Source: Candidatus Hydrogenedentota bacterium
Lineage (GTDB): Bacteria > Hydrogenedentota > Hydrogenedentia > Hydrogenedentales > SLHB01
Assembly (NCBI GenBank): GCA_016934125.1
Contig: JAFGTL010000018.1
Span: 1 to 17,392 of the forward strand
Reading direction: 5' to 3'
Length of the DNA: 17,392 nucleotides
The notes under the pieces are model-generated. The model ran no database searches. It saw only the letters and a program-made list of their open reading frames with translations, and was not told where the DNA came from. A program made the position numbers and the translations under genes. Positions 1 to 8,059 of the stretch are shown in pieces (the first letter of the stretch is position 1; every line of letters starts with the position of its first letter).

Positions 1-888
1 ACAGACAGGCCAACGGGCGATTCCGAGTCGACACTCGAGCTATCGCACGTAGGGCCTTACCGGATCGTGGCGCCGGTGGGAACCGGCGGGATGGGGACGG
101 TGTACAAGGCCATCGATCCCGCCCGGGATCGAACGATCGCGATCAAAGTCCTGGATCGACGCTACGACGTCGACAAGAAGCGGCGCAAACGCGATTACCT
201 GGGCCGTGAGATCCTCATTGCAGCCGCGCTCCAGCACGAGTGCATCATCCGGATGCACGACAAACTCATCGAACAGGAAGACGCCCAAGGGAACATCCGC
301 CGCTGCCTCTTGATGGAGTTTGTGGACGGGCACAATCTGCGTAAACACATTGTCGAGCGGGACTTGTCCATGTCGCAGATGACCCAGCTCTGCATCCGGC
401 TCGCCCACGGACTCGACTTCCTGCACCAAAACGGCATCGTTCACCGGGACATCAAGCCGGAGAACTTCCTATTCTCGCGGGATCTGGCCCAAGTGAAGAT
501 CGTGGACTTCGGGCTGTCGAAATCGAGCGCGACATGGCGGACGCGCTGGATCCGGGAGGGGGGCGGCGGCACGCGGCGGTACATGTCGCCGGAGCAGCTT
601 GCCAAGAAGAGCCTGGACGCCCGTTCGGATATCTTCTCATACGGGATCACCATGTACGAGTTGTTCGCCGGAACCCATCCCTGTAACGGGAAGGATTCGA
701 ACGAGATCATGCGCCAGTTGCGTAGCAGCCGCTACAAATTCGAGCCGCCGTCTAAACACAACCCGCAGATCCCGCCGCAACTGGATCGGATTATCCTCAA
801 GGCGCTGCGCCGGAAACCGGAGCGGCGCTATCAATCCGTCACGGAAATGCTGTTGGATCTCACCCGCATGTCGGAGTCACGCATCTGA
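1..888 (+). CDS. Hanks-type Ser/Thr protein kinase, 5' end cut by window edge
   Basis: The reading frame is open from the first base, so the true start lies outside the window; 295 residues are visible. The protein should phosphorylate Ser/Thr residues of target proteins in the cytoplasm. Seen (numbering from base 1): the glycine loop GTGGMG at 27-32, the ATP-binding Lys49 in IAIK, the catalytic HRDIKPEN at 148-155, DFG at 169-171, and a GTRRYMSPEQ activation and P+1 segment. The protein stops soon after the kinase lobe, with no transmembrane helix or PASTA/sensor domain at its C-terminus, so any sensing part would have to lie upstream or in a partner. The GTG at base 67 falls just before the glycine loop and would remove the first kinase strand, so it is not a credible start. 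Its stop is 2 bases before the next start, so it is probably co-transcribed with the L,D-transpeptidase. Confidence 0.95.
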   Translation, partial: TDRPTGDSESTLELSHVGPYRIVAPVGTGGMGTVYKAIDPARDRTIAIKVLDRRYDVDKKRRKRDYLGREILIAAALQHECIIRMHDKLIEQEDAQGNIRRCLLMEFVDGHNLRKHIVERDLSMSQMTQLCIRLAHGLDFLHQNGIVHRDIKPENFLFSRDLAQVKIVDFGLSKSSATWRTRWIREGGGGTRRYMSPEQLAKKSLDARSDIFSYGITMYELFAGTHPCNGKDSNEIMRQLRSSRYKFEPPSKHNPQIPPQLDRIILKALRRKPERRYQSVTEMLLDLTRMSESRI

Positions 889-890
889 TC

Positions 891-2108
891 ATGTCTGCAC
901 GCAAGGACGACCCCAGCCTCACCAAGATCATCATCATCATCCTGGCCATCGGCGCCGCCGGCTACGGCGTGTGGCGGGGCGCCCGGTGGTTCAACGACGA
1001 ATACATCGGGGGCGCGACCACGGCCAAGGCGCCTGAGAGCCTGGACATGGCCCGCACGTACATCGAGGAAGGGCGCACGGCCGAGGCGCGCGAGGTGCTC
1101 CGGCCCATCGTGGCGCGGGTGAAAGACGACGCCATTGTCGTCGAGGCGCTGCTGCTGCTGGCGGACATCGAAGAGAAGGCCGGCGACATCCCCGCGGCGC
1201 TCGATTGCCTCGAACGCGCGGCCAATGAGTTCCCGAACAGCCCCGAGCATCCCAAGGCCGCCTTGGCCTATGCGCGCCTGCTCGAACAGCAGGGCCGGGT
1301 GCCCGACGCAGTGGGCGTGTACGAGGAGGTGCAGGCCAGCGCGCCGTCGGAACTCCGCGCCCCGGCACTCACGGGCCTCGGCCGGCAGAAGGAACGGGAC
1401 GGCGACCTCTGGGGCGCCCGCGAGCTTTACCGGCAGGCGGTGGAAGACGCGGCGTGGGATTCGCCGGCCTGGCAGGACGCCTTGGAGGCGCTGGGCAAGG
1501 CGAACGTAGCGCTGCTGTTCTCGCCCGCGGAGACGCCGGAGAGCAAAGCGTATGTCGTCGAGAAGGGCGACAACCTGACGAACATCGGCGTGAAGCTCAA
1601 CACCACGCAGGGGTTGTTGATGCGGGCCAACGGCATGACGCAGGAAAGCACGCTCCGGCTCAACCAACGCCTCAAGTACACGCCCAAAGAATTCCGGATT
1701 GTCATCGAACGCTCCAAGTGCCGCCTCTTCCTGCTGGACAAGGACGGCCTGTTCAAGTGCTACCGCGTGGGCTTGGGCATGCCGGGCCACGAAACCACGC
1801 CCGGCAGCTACAAGATCGGCACGAAACAGAAGGATCCGACCTGGTATAAGCCCGGGGCAGGGCCCATTCCTCCGGGGGATCCGCGGAACGAACTCGGCAC
1901 GCGCTGGATGCCGCTCGAGCCGCTGGCAGAGGGCCTTCCCGGCGACCTCGGCATCCACGGGACGACGGATCCCGGCACCGTCGGCCAGTACTCATCCCAC
2001 GGCTGCGCCCGCATGGTGATGGAGGAAGTGGAAGAACTGTACGACCTCGTGGTACGCTCCACCCCGGTTGACATTGTCGACGTGTTCCAGCCCGACGCCT
2101 CGAACTGA
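891..2108 (+). CDS. Membrane-anchored TPR-LysM-YkuD L,D-transpeptidase
   Basis: A 405-residue cell-envelope enzyme predicted to make or remodel peptidoglycan cross-links, or to attach proteins to peptidoglycan. Seen: a short positive N-terminus and one hydrophobic helix at about 12-29 (signal anchor, bulk outside the cytoplasm); TPR-like helical repeats at about 50-205; a LysM domain at about 221-264 beginning YVVEKGDNL; and a YkuD catalytic domain at about 268-400. The active-site signature is complete: HGT at 356-358 and SHGCARM with His370, Cys372 (nucleophile) and Arg374. LysM would hold the enzyme on glycan strands, and TPRs usually bind protein partners. The ATG sits 2 bases after the kinase stop without a strong ribosome binding site, which suggests translational coupling. 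The adjacency makes it a plausible kinase substrate, but that is inference. Confidence 0.95.
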   Translation: MSARKDDPSLTKIIIIILAIGAAGYGVWRGARWFNDEYIGGATTAKAPESLDMARTYIEEGRTAEAREVLRPIVARVKDDAIVVEALLLLADIEEKAGDIPAALDCLERAANEFPNSPEHPKAALAYARLLEQQGRVPDAVGVYEEVQASAPSELRAPALTGLGRQKERDGDLWGARELYRQAVEDAAWDSPAWQDALEALGKANVALLFSPAETPESKAYVVEKGDNLTNIGVKLNTTQGLLMRANGMTQESTLRLNQRLKYTPKEFRIVIERSKCRLFLLDKDGLFKCYRVGLGMPGHETTPGSYKIGTKQKDPTWYKPGAGPIPPGDPRNELGTRWMPLEPLAEGLPGDLGIHGTTDPGTVGQYSSHGCARMVMEEVEELYDLVVRSTPVDIVDVFQPDASN

Positions 2109-2227
2109 AGGAGATGGCAGTCCCGCCGGCCTGTCCAGCGATCTTCGGGATCTCCAGCACCGCGGAGCGCAGGAAGGCCGAATGGATGATGGAGGGAGCC
2201 CGTGCGAGCCGTTCCCACGCGACACCA

Positions 2228-2236
2228 AGAAGGAAG
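2228..2236 (+). promoter_or_regulatory. Ribosome binding site deciding the cyclase start
   Basis: The purine-rich AGAAGGAAG ends 5 bases before the ATG at 2242 and supports that start over in-frame starts further upstream. A weaker alternative pair exists: AGGAAGG at 2171-2177 with an ATG at 2182, which would add 20 residues. Confidence 0.6.
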
Positions 2237-2241
2237 TAGTG

Positions 2242-3867
2242 ATGTCCGATAGTCTGGTTCAGACGGCCCTCAATGGGGGCCAAGCCGGAACCCATCCGGC
2301 CCATTCGCTCCTGGTTCCCCTTCACGATCCGGCCGTCTACTATCTGCTCGTCAACGACGCGGCAGAAAACATGCTGCGCGAATCCGAGGCGGGCCTGCTC
2401 GTGGCCGTCGATTCCGAGACGGCGGAGTTCCTCGAGTCGGGCAGCGATCTGCCGTCGGTGGCGGAGCGGATCTGGGTGTTCGGCGCCCGGCCGGAAGCCT
2501 GGCAGGACGCCTCGAACGTGACGGGCGACGTCGCCTCGGAGCGGGTGGGCGAACATGATCGCTTCTTCCTGGCCCTGTCGCCGGAGCGCAGCACCGCCTT
2601 CCTGGCGGTGGCCGATCGCCGGACGGGGTTCCGCGGCGGCTGGACGAGCCAGCCGACGTACGTGCGCGAGATCGCCAAGGGTTTGCTCGAAGGGGCCGCG
2701 GCAGCGCCCTCCGAGTTGCCCGCCCTCTCGTACGAGGCCATCGACAAAGCCCTGTGTTACACGAACCACCTGATGACGCTCCATGCCGGGCAGTTCCCCG
2801 CCGAACAGGACGACGTGGCCGTCGACAAACATGACCTCATGTCCGTACTCGAGATCCTCAAGGCCATCTCGGCCAAACGCCGCTCCCACGACGTGCTCTT
2901 CGTGTTCGTCGAGAAGATCGCCCAGGTGGTCGAGATGAGCCGGTGCTCCGTCGTCCGCATTTGGGGCGGCGAGAACGTGGCCCATGTCCTGGCCTCGCAC
3001 GATAACGAGCGGATCCGCGACCTGCGCATCGACCTCGCCAAGTATCCCGAAGTCCGCCGCGCCGTGGATACGTTGAGCCGCGTCATCATCAAAGACGTAT
3101 TCCACGATCCGTTGACGCGCCAGTTCTCGGAGGATCTGCGCAACACGGACATCCGCTCCGTCATGGTGATCCCGATTGTCCTGCTCGATCCGAACGTGGG
3201 TTCCCTGTTCCTGCGGGCGGCGCGCGGGGCACGGCCGTTCACGCAACGCGAGGTCAGCTTCTGCGAGATCGTGGCCGAGGCCGCGTCGAACGCCCTCGAA
3301 CGCGCCCACCTGTTCGAATCGATCCAGCGGGCCAACGAACGCCTCGAATTCCTGGCCATCACGGACGGGCTGACGGGCCTGTTCAATCACCGCCATTTCC
3401 GCGAGCGCCTCGATGAAGAGTTCGAGCGCGCCCGGCGCTACAACCTCCCGCTCTCGTGCATGATCTTCGATATCGACGATTTCAAGCAGCTCAACGACAC
3501 CTATGGCCACCTCGTGGGCGATCAGGTGCTCCAGGAGATGGCCGCGCGCACCATGAAGATCATCCGCCGCAGCGACATGGCCGCGCGGTACGGCGGCGAA
3601 GAATTCACGATCATCATGCCACAGACGGGCCGGGAAGGCGCCGAGGTGCAGGCCCACCGGCTCCTCGAGGAATTGTGCCGGAGCCCGTACAAGGGGCTGC
3701 CGGCGGACGTACGCGTCACGGTGAGCATGGGGGTGGCGGTTCTCGAACACGAGGCCATGCTGGACTGCGAGGCGCTGATCCGCGTGGCCGACAGCGCGTT
3801 ATACCAGGCGAAACGGAACGGAAAGAACCAGGTTGTCGTCGGAACGGCCGAAGGGAGCGGAGAGTGA
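2242..3867 (+). CDS. GAF-GGDEF diguanylate cyclase with N-terminal sensory domain
   Basis: A 541-residue soluble protein expected to make cyclic di-GMP from two GTP. Domains: an N-terminal region (about 25-180) that I cannot assign firmly and that weakly resembles DICT sensory domains; a GAF domain at about 205-360; and a GGDEF domain at about 372-535. The active site is GGEEF at 451-455, with metal-binding FDIDDF upstream. The product-inhibition I-site RxxD is intact at Arg442-Asp445, five residues before the active site, so the enzyme should be active and feedback-inhibited. No membrane segments are seen. The 133-base gap after the transpeptidase shows no convincing promoter, so it may belong to the same transcript. 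Its stop overlaps the next start by 4 nt. An in-frame start at 2068 would run into the upstream gene and is less likely. Confidence 0.92.
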   Translation: MSDSLVQTALNGGQAGTHPAHSLLVPLHDPAVYYLLVNDAAENMLRESEAGLLVAVDSETAEFLESGSDLPSVAERIWVFGARPEAWQDASNVTGDVASERVGEHDRFFLALSPERSTAFLAVADRRTGFRGGWTSQPTYVREIAKGLLEGAAAAPSELPALSYEAIDKALCYTNHLMTLHAGQFPAEQDDVAVDKHDLMSVLEILKAISAKRRSHDVLFVFVEKIAQVVEMSRCSVVRIWGGENVAHVLASHDNERIRDLRIDLAKYPEVRRAVDTLSRVIIKDVFHDPLTRQFSEDLRNTDIRSVMVIPIVLLDPNVGSLFLRAARGARPFTQREVSFCEIVAEAASNALERAHLFESIQRANERLEFLAITDGLTGLFNHRHFRERLDEEFERARRYNLPLSCMIFDIDDFKQLNDTYGHLVGDQVLQEMAARTMKIIRRSDMAARYGGEEFTIIMPQTGREGAEVQAHRLLEELCRSPYKGLPADVRVTVSMGVAVLEHEAMLDCEALIRVADSALYQAKRNGKNQVVVGTAEGSGE

Positions 3868-4409
3868 AACAGCTAGGCATCGTACTGCTTGTGGCGTCGC
3901 TGGCGGGCTGTCACGTGTTCGCCAAGACGAAGCCGCACTATGCGGCGCTGCCGGTGGACAGCCTGCGCGAGGTGGCGCTCGAGATCGAGAAGGCGATCCA
4001 GGACGGGAATCGGACGCCGGAGATCGCCGATCGCGACGGGATCGTAGTCAGTTCGGACACCATGCGGCAGGCCATTCGAACGCGGGCGGCCCGGGCCGAG
4101 TTGGTGAGTGCCCTGCTCGACACCGGCCATGCCTGGGAACGGCGGGACGGGCTTCTCTACGTGATCCGCAGTGGGGAGTACAAGAAGTTCGGCACGCGCA
4201 AGGGGCGGAACCGGGACGCCATGATCGTGTTCAGCGAGAACGATGATCGCTGGCGCATCTACGAAGCCATCCAGCACGACGGGCACTTCCCCGGCAAGTC
4301 CCTGTCCGCCATCCAGCGTATCTTCTTCGAGGCCCGGATCCAGTGCATGCGCGAGGGCCAGAAGTACGAAGACGAGTCCGGCAAGCCGGCCGTCGTGCCC
4401 GCGCAATAG
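3864..4409 (+). CDS. Small lipoprotein, weakly YdbL/DUF1318-like
   Basis: A 181-residue predicted lipoprotein with a GTG start in a 4-nt GTGA overlap with the cyclase stop. Seen: an N-terminal Lys2, a hydrophobic stretch, and a clear lipobox LAGC with lipidated Cys16. The mature part is mixed charged helix without membrane segments. The order of motifs (IRTRAARAELVSALL, then ERRDGLLYV, then a late NDDRWRIYEAI) recalls the YdbL/DUF1318 family, whose function is not established. This resemblance is from memory and weak. Translational coupling suggests that it acts with the cyclase or the envelope enzymes upstream. The longer frame reading upstream from 3456 lies wholly inside the cyclase and is not coding. 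Confidence 0.85.
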   Translation: MKQLGIVLLVASLAGCHVFAKTKPHYAALPVDSLREVALEIEKAIQDGNRTPEIADRDGIVVSSDTMRQAIRTRAARAELVSALLDTGHAWERRDGLLYVIRSGEYKKFGTRKGRNRDAMIVFSENDDRWRIYEAIQHDGHFPGKSLSAIQRIFFEARIQCMREGQKYEDESGKPAVVPAQ

Positions 4410-4466
4410 GGGCGTCCGGGGCCTCCAGCCGCCGTGCCTCAAACCACTTCGAGGAGTCATCTCACG

Positions 4467-5282
4467 ATGGGCATTCTTCTGACCACCATGCTGATGTGCA
4501 CGAGCGCCGAACCGGCCACAAACGCGCGGGCGTGCGCACACCGGGGCGACAAAACCTGCGCGCCGGAGAACACGGTGCCCGCCTTCGTGTCCGCAGTGAA
4601 GAAGGGCGCCCACATGATCGAGTTCGACGTGCATCTCACCAAGGATGGACACGACGTGATCATCCACGACGGCAAGGTGGATCGCACGACGGATGGCACC
4701 GGCGCCGTGGCCGACCTCACCTTCGACGAGATCCGCGCCCTTGACGCGGGCACGTGGTTCGATGCGGAGTTCGCCGGCACGCGCGTGCCAACACTGCGTG
4801 AAACGCTCGACGTCATCCCGCATACGGTTCTGTGCAACGTTCACCTCAAGAACGCGCCCGGCGTCGCCGAACGCGCCGCCACGATCCTCGTCGAAATGGA
4901 GCGCCTCGACCACTGTTTCCTGGCCTGCTCGCTCGAACAGGCCGAGGTGGCCAGGCAGATCGCCCCCGAAATCAAGATCTGCAACATGTCGCGCCAGTCG
5001 GGCGACCGCCTGCACTACGTGGCCGACACCATCGAGTCCGGCGCCGAGTTCATCCAACTCCTGAAGAACCTGGACGGGCTTAAGGAAGTAGTCGATACGC
5101 TGCACGCCCAAGGCGTCGTGGTGAACTACTTCGTCGCGAACGAGCCGGACACCATGCGCGTCCTCATCGACGCCGGCGTCGACTACCTCCTCACGGACAA
5201 ACTCGACACATGCTTGGAGGTACTCGCCGAATACGGCGTCGAGCCGCTGAAACCGGCGAAAGACACCGGCGAAGCGAACTAA
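4467..5282 (+). CDS. Glycerophosphodiester phosphodiesterase (GDPD family)
   Basis: A 271-residue TIM-barrel enzyme expected to split glycerophosphodiesters into glycerol-3-phosphate and an alcohol, which recycles phospholipid head groups. Seen: His25 in AHRG, PENT at 33-36, metal ligands Glu52 and Asp54 in EFDVHLTKDG, His67 in IIHDG, RTTDGTG, and the usual late VPTLRETLDVI. These are the catalytic His pair and Ca-binding acids of the family. The start was chosen for GAGGAG at 4451-4456. The N-terminus has a short hydrophobic run (about 3-11) with no positive charge before it, so export is uncertain. An in-frame GTG at 4434 would add 11 residues with a more signal-like n-region but lacks a ribosome binding site. 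It lies 57 bases after the lipoprotein gene and 57 before the next. Confidence 0.93.
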   Translation: MGILLTTMLMCTSAEPATNARACAHRGDKTCAPENTVPAFVSAVKKGAHMIEFDVHLTKDGHDVIIHDGKVDRTTDGTGAVADLTFDEIRALDAGTWFDAEFAGTRVPTLRETLDVIPHTVLCNVHLKNAPGVAERAATILVEMERLDHCFLACSLEQAEVARQIAPEIKICNMSRQSGDRLHYVADTIESGAEFIQLLKNLDGLKEVVDTLHAQGVVVNYFVANEPDTMRVLIDAGVDYLLTDKLDTCLEVLAEYGVEPLKPAKDTGEAN

Positions 5283-5339
5283 CCGCCGGCCGGCCCGAAT
5301 CACCGGGGCCCGCCGCAGTAGATGATTCAAAGGCCGCCC

Positions 5340-7937
5340 ATGAACAACCCCTCAACCCGGCAGGACTTGTCGCGGCGCGCGTTCCTCGGCGCGGCCGCAT
5401 CGGGCGCGCTGGCCTGCGAGGCCGCGGCACGCGCCGCCCACAGCACTCCCGGCACCGCCGACGCCGGCATCTGCACGGTGCCGGTGGTCGACGACGGCCT
5501 GTGGGTGGGCCAGGCCCTGGTGGCGGCCGGGAGCCCGTTCCACATCCGCCTGCCCATCGACGCCGTCGAGTCGCCCGGCCTCCTCGACGCGCGCGTGTCC
5601 GGCGAACACGGGCGCCGCGCCCGGACGCTCGAAGTCGCGGCCGAAGCGGACGCGGAGGGCCTGACGGTTGCCTTCGATTCGACTGCGCTCGACGGCCTCG
5701 TGCGGAAACGCCGGCCCCGGTTTTCGGCACAACGCGTCGACATCGAACTCGCCCGGGCCGGCCGTGCCATCGCCACCGTACGCCTCGCCGCCTACCACCC
5801 GCGCCGGGCGTACACATTCCCGAAATGCGAAGTGCGCGTCGTGGGCGGGGCATCGGTGCCCTTCGTCGATGGCGAGCCGTGCGGAAGCCTGATGGGAGTG
5901 GTGGCCCATATGGGCAACCGATTTCTGCCCGGGGCCGTTCGCCAGTTCGCCGAAGCCGGGGTGAAGCACTTCAACATCCTGATGACTCCGCAGGCATTCT
6001 GGCGTGAAGACGACACGTTCGACGTGGAGGCCTGCTACGGCTATATCGAGCGCGCCGTGCTCCGCATCATGGCCCAGGCGGCCGAGGCCCGGTTCCTGCT
6101 CCGGTGGCACCTCTACGTGCCCGCGTGGTGGCTCGATCGATACCCGGGCGAGGCGATCGCCCTGGACACGGGCGGCCGGGAACTGCGCAACACACCGGGC
6201 CATCTTCTCCAGGCCTCCTATGCCTCGCCGACGTGGCGCAGGCGCGCGAGCGAGATTCTCGAAGCCACCTTGCGCCGCATCGGCCAGTCGCCCTTGGCCG
6301 ATCGCCTGGCGGGCGTCCGCCTCGCCTATGGCAACTGCGGCGAATGGAACAATTGGGGATACCACGAGAAGTCGTTCCCGGACTACTCGCCCCCGATGCA
6401 GCGCGCGTTCGCCGACTGGCTGGAAGCCCGCTACGGAGGCGTCGAGGCGCTGCATGCGGCCTGGGGCGATGCCGCGGCCCGCTTTCCGGACGACGTCGTG
6501 CCGGCCCGCGACGCCCGGCTCGATCCCGATGGCGCCGTGGCACGCGCCATGCCCGCCCACACGCAGGCGGCCGACTACTACACGTTCTGGCAGGAGTACA
6601 CGGCGGACACCATCGAGCACTTCGCCAAGTCCGTCAAGAAAGCCACGGCGGGCCGGTGTCTCACGGGCAGTTACTACGGTTACTATGCCGGCCACCTGGG
6701 CGCGGGGCCCTATCATTTCCAGGATTCAGGGCATTACGCCCTCGCCCGGCTGCTCGAATCGCCTTGGATCGATTTCCTGGGCGGCCCGTATCCGTATTCC
6801 GATCGCTTGCGCAACGCTACGTTGAACGGGGCATTCAGTTCACTCCCGCTCCACGGCAAGTTCTGGGACTCCGAAAACGATCAGCGGACGCACCGATCCG
6901 GCGAGGGCAACCGGCAGTACGGCACCACGGCCGGCCTCACCGAGTCCATCGCCGTCGCGAAACGCGATTTCATCAACAACCTCTCGAAGGGGAGCAGCTA
7001 CTACTTCTTCGATTTCGTGCTGGGCTGGTATCAGGACGAGGAGTTCATGGCCACCGTGAAGCGGCTCGAGACGCTCGACCGATTCGCCCATGAGGCCGGC
7101 CGGCACAGCCGCGCCGAGGTGGCCGTGTTCGTGAGTGAATCGGCCGTCCCCCTTCTGTCCAACGCGAACCCGGCCATGAGGGCCCTGGCCCGCACGCTGT
7201 TCTGGGAACTGGACGCGGCCGGCGCCCCCTGGAGCCTCTATCTCATGTCCGACATCGAGCGGGCCGATCTGTCCCGGTGCAAGCTCGCCATCGTGGCCAA
7301 CGCCTACGCCGTCACCGACGCCGAACTCGCCGCAACACGCGACACCCTCTGTGCGGGAGCCCGCACCGTCGCGTTCCTGCACGCGCCCGGCCTGCTCACC
7401 CGGACAGGCCTCGACGCAGAGCGCGCCCGCGCGCTGACAGGACTCGCCTTCGCCGTGGATGAGGCCGCCGCCCTCGAACGCGTGACGCTGGACGCGGACG
7501 GAGCCGGCCTCGACTGGACGGGCGACGCCTGCCGGCCCCTCGTCACCGTGGCCGATCCCAATGCTGTCGCCCTCGGGTTCGCCAACGACGGCGAGGGCGT
7601 GGCCGTGGCCGGACGCGAGACGGGCACGCACCAAACCCTGTTTGTCGCGTGCCCGGGGCTCACCGTGCCGTGGTTGCGGTGGCTGTACGCCCGCGCGGGC
7701 GTCCACCTCTACACGGACGGCGGCGAGCCGTTCTTCGCGTGCGGCCCCTTCCTGGGCCTGTATTCCCGCACTGGCGGAACGAGGCAGATCCGGCTGCCCG
7801 GCCCGGTGGAACTGGTGGCCGACGTGTTCGCAGGCCGGCCCTTGGCGCGCGACGCGGGCCAAGTCGCGGTGGCCATGCCCGAAGGCCGCCCGGACACGAT
7901 CCTCCTGTATGCGGGCAAGGAGCGCCCCCTGCCCTGA
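5340..7937 (+). CDS. Tat-exported GH42-like glycoside hydrolase (beta-galactosidase-like)
   Basis: An 865-residue exported protein, probably a clan GH-A glycosidase; substrate unknown. Seen: a twin-arginine signal SRRAFLG (Arg12-Arg13) followed by an Ala-rich h-region; a beta-rich N-terminal part at about 40-180; and a TIM-barrel part at about 185-585. That part carries CGEW, with Glu335 as candidate acid/base, the typical GH42 segment WLEARYGGVEALHAAWG, and FWDSENDQ, with Glu512 as candidate nucleophile. A region at about 593-700 resembles the GH42 trimerisation domain (VAVFVSESAVP), followed by a small C-terminal beta domain. The Asn that normally precedes the GH-A acid/base is Gly here, so this is at best a divergent member. 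Start: AAAGG at 5329-5333 precedes the ATG at 5340; an ATG at 5322 is also in frame. No promoter was found, so it may be co-transcribed with the phosphodiesterase. Confidence 0.88.
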   Translation: MNNPSTRQDLSRRAFLGAAASGALACEAAARAAHSTPGTADAGICTVPVVDDGLWVGQALVAAGSPFHIRLPIDAVESPGLLDARVSGEHGRRARTLEVAAEADAEGLTVAFDSTALDGLVRKRRPRFSAQRVDIELARAGRAIATVRLAAYHPRRAYTFPKCEVRVVGGASVPFVDGEPCGSLMGVVAHMGNRFLPGAVRQFAEAGVKHFNILMTPQAFWREDDTFDVEACYGYIERAVLRIMAQAAEARFLLRWHLYVPAWWLDRYPGEAIALDTGGRELRNTPGHLLQASYASPTWRRRASEILEATLRRIGQSPLADRLAGVRLAYGNCGEWNNWGYHEKSFPDYSPPMQRAFADWLEARYGGVEALHAAWGDAAARFPDDVVPARDARLDPDGAVARAMPAHTQAADYYTFWQEYTADTIEHFAKSVKKATAGRCLTGSYYGYYAGHLGAGPYHFQDSGHYALARLLESPWIDFLGGPYPYSDRLRNATLNGAFSSLPLHGKFWDSENDQRTHRSGEGNRQYGTTAGLTESIAVAKRDFINNLSKGSSYYFFDFVLGWYQDEEFMATVKRLETLDRFAHEAGRHSRAEVAVFVSESAVPLLSNANPAMRALARTLFWELDAAGAPWSLYLMSDIERADLSRCKLAIVANAYAVTDAELAATRDTLCAGARTVAFLHAPGLLTRTGLDAERARALTGLAFAVDEAAALERVTLDADGAGLDWTGDACRPLVTVADPNAVALGFANDGEGVAVAGRETGTHQTLFVACPGLTVPWLRWLYARAGVHLYTDGGEPFFACGPFLGLYSRTGGTRQIRLPGPVELVADVFAGRPLARDAGQVAVAMPEGRPDTILLYAGKERPLP

Positions 7938-7956
7938 CCCCTGCGGATGGGCTGGT

Positions 7957-7986
7957 TTGCGCCGGCATGCGGCCGTGTGGTATAGT
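7957..7986 (+). promoter_or_regulatory. Promoter of the rpmE-pssA operon (extended -10)
   Basis: TATAGT at 7981-7986 is a good -10 and has the extended TGn at 7978-7980. A weak -35, TTGCGC at 7957-7962, lies 18 bases upstream. This gives a start near 7993 and a leader of about 67 bases. It is the only convincing promoter ahead of the next six genes. Confidence 0.6.
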
Positions 7987-8023
7987 CTCCCGGTTGTCCA
8001 AAGTATGTGTTTTCCAGCAAGTT

Positions 8024-8042
8024 ACCGCCGATCAACGGCGGT
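8024..8042 (+). promoter_or_regulatory. rpmE leader hairpin, candidate L31 autoregulatory element
   Basis: A perfect 7-bp inverted repeat, ACCGCCG (8024-8030) and CGGCGGT (8036-8042), encloses a 5-base loop ATCAA. It sits inside the predicted leader, 5 bases before the ribosome binding site. There is no T-run, so it is not an intrinsic terminator. CGGT also occurs at 7991-7994 and 8044-8047, so the left arm could pair with alternative partners, one of which abuts the ribosome binding site. Ribosomal protein L31 leaders are known in other bacteria; whether this is an equivalent is inference. Confidence 0.5.
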
Positions 8043-8047
8043 CCGGT

Positions 8048-8054
8048 AGGAGAG
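8048..8054 (+). promoter_or_regulatory. Ribosome binding site of rpmE
   Basis: AGGAGAG lies 5 bases before the GTG at 8060 and fixes that start. Confidence 0.8.
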
Positions 8055-8059
8055 ATTCG

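Noticed and set aside
2068..2241. Upstream in-frame extension of the diguanylate cyclase
   Set aside because: It would overlap the transpeptidase gene by 41 bases and adds no recognisable sequence. A ribosome binding site supports 2242; 2182 remains a weaker alternative.
1753..3750. A 665-codon open frame on the minus strand opposite the transpeptidase and cyclase
   Set aside because: It is a by-product of high GC and codon bias. It has no recognisable domain, and the plus strand carries clear conserved motifs.
7938..7980. A terminator after the GH42-like gene
   Set aside because: Only imperfect GC-rich pairing (around GCCGGCATGCGGC) and no T-run; not supported.
8024..8042. rpmE leader hairpin read as an intrinsic terminator or attenuator
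   Set aside because: There is no T-run after the stem, which is followed directly by the ribosome binding site.
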